This document shows, piece after piece, positions 36,634 through 36,940 of a stretch of 36,940 bases of DNA. Numbering within the stretch: the stretch's first letter is position 1; each line of letters opens with the position of its first letter. The stretch is from positions 1-36,940 of the forward strand of contig JABGPL010000039.1 in assembly GCA_018644935.1 (NCBI GenBank). The letters are read 5' to 3'. A program made the position numbers and the translations under genes. The stretch comes from Calditrichota bacterium (lineage in GTDB: Bacteria; Electryoneota; AABM5-125-24; Hatepunaeales; Hatepunaeaceae). A model generated the notes under the pieces. That model had not been told where the DNA came from. It saw only the letters and a list, made by a program, of their open reading frames with translations, and made no database searches.

Positions 36634-36940
36634 TCAAGGGTTTGTCTCATCTGAGACAGGCCCTTTTTTATCAACTATGATAAAATCATGATAATCGAGA
36701 ACCGACACGGCCTGTTTTAACCTTTCTGGATTCAAATGAGCATACCGTTGGGTGGTGGTGATATCTTTATGCCCCGCTAGTTCTTTCACGGTGTATAAAT
36801 CCACACCCGCCTGAACCAGCTTTGAACAGAAATCATGACGTAAATCATGAAACCTATAGTCAGGATATCCCACTTCAATACAGGCCCTTTTGAAAGCCCG
36901 ATAAACTCCCCACTTGGTATACGGTTTGCTATCCCGGTTG
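36634..36940 (-). CDS. Tyrosine recombinase / phage-type integrase, C-terminal part (cut by right edge)
   Basis: The frame is open from the window edge to the TGA at 36634-36636, about 101 codons. It shows the C-terminal catalytic half of tyrosine site-specific recombinases: FHDLRHDF (HxxR), then LAGHKDITTTQRYAHLNP with the second His and the nucleophilic Tyr. Residues before the GTG at 36873 (KWGVYRAFKRACIEVGYPDY) continue the fold, so that GTG is not the start. These enzymes integrate and excise phages, islands and conjugative elements, often at tRNA genes. Its tail runs into the terminator of the adjacent tRNA-Arg. The N-terminus and the element lie beyond the window, so its type is unknown. 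Confidence 0.92.
   Translation of the reverse strand, partial: NRDSKPYTKWGVYRAFKRACIEVGYPDYRFHDLRHDFCSKLVQAGVDLYTVKELAGHKDITTTQRYAHLNPERLKQAVSVLDYHDFIIVDKKGPVSDETNP
36638..36669 (+). terminator. Intrinsic terminator after tRNA-Arg, inside the integrase 3' end
   Basis: GGGTTTGTCTC-ATCT-GAGACAGGCCC folds into an 11-bp stem (two G-U pairs) with a 4-nt loop, followed by TTTTTT. It is 10 bp past the tRNA on +, and its complement encodes the last residues of the integrase. Confidence 0.75.

Overview
The window reads as a chromosomal segment of a Gram-negative bacterium of the FCB (Fibrobacteres-Chlorobi-Bacteroidetes) type, probably an uncultured lineage. Five genes (one cut by the left edge) end in the type IX secretion (T9SS) C-terminal signature: a Y/F-PNPFN strand, a DISGR/DLSGR-like strand, an SG-V/L-YL strand and a basic tail. 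GlmS and KdsA imply an LPS-bearing outer membrane, and two further genes look like outer-membrane beta-barrels. I cannot name a genus or phylum.

Left half (1-28837): a surface-protein region. After the tail of a T9SS cargo gene (1-72) come a 2020-aa gingipain-family (C25) protein, an in-frame gene remnant, a beta-helix protein and a double seven-blade LVIVD propeller protein, all on +. On - lie a 1317-aa LVIVD propeller cargo, an EamA transporter, a beta-barrel protein and aconitase AcnA. A second C25 paralogue (+) and another putative barrel protein (-) follow. The large proteins are built from a shared kit of modules. A two-half 'GWN' module of about 170 aa sits behind three unrelated N-termini and in the remnant, and one nidogen-like domain is shared by three proteins. 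Both C25 proteins keep the catalytic Cys but have Trp or Tyr where gingipains have the catalytic His.

Right half (29179-36489): a compact co-directional run behind a good sigma-70-like promoter: yifB/comM-type AAA+ ATPase, a small HTH protein, an AMP-forming acyl-CoA ligase, glmS, metal-type kdsA and a PHP phosphoesterase. Gaps are about 20-55 bp, and kdsA/PHP overlap by 4 bp. glmS and kdsA feed UDP-GlcNAc and Kdo (lipid A/LPS) synthesis.

Right edge (36506-36940): tRNA-Arg(CCT) with its own promoter and terminator, followed 5 bp later by the 3' end of a convergent tyrosine recombinase. This is the classic junction of an integrative element that continues beyond the window.

Non-coding structure includes a GTCATTGCGA-type inverted repeat, C-rich palindromes inserted in frame in two cargo genes, a dispersed ~70-bp repeat downstream of genes, several strong hairpin terminators and a tandem CRP-like operator. 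No T9SS machinery gene, CRISPR array, rRNA or IS transposase was seen.
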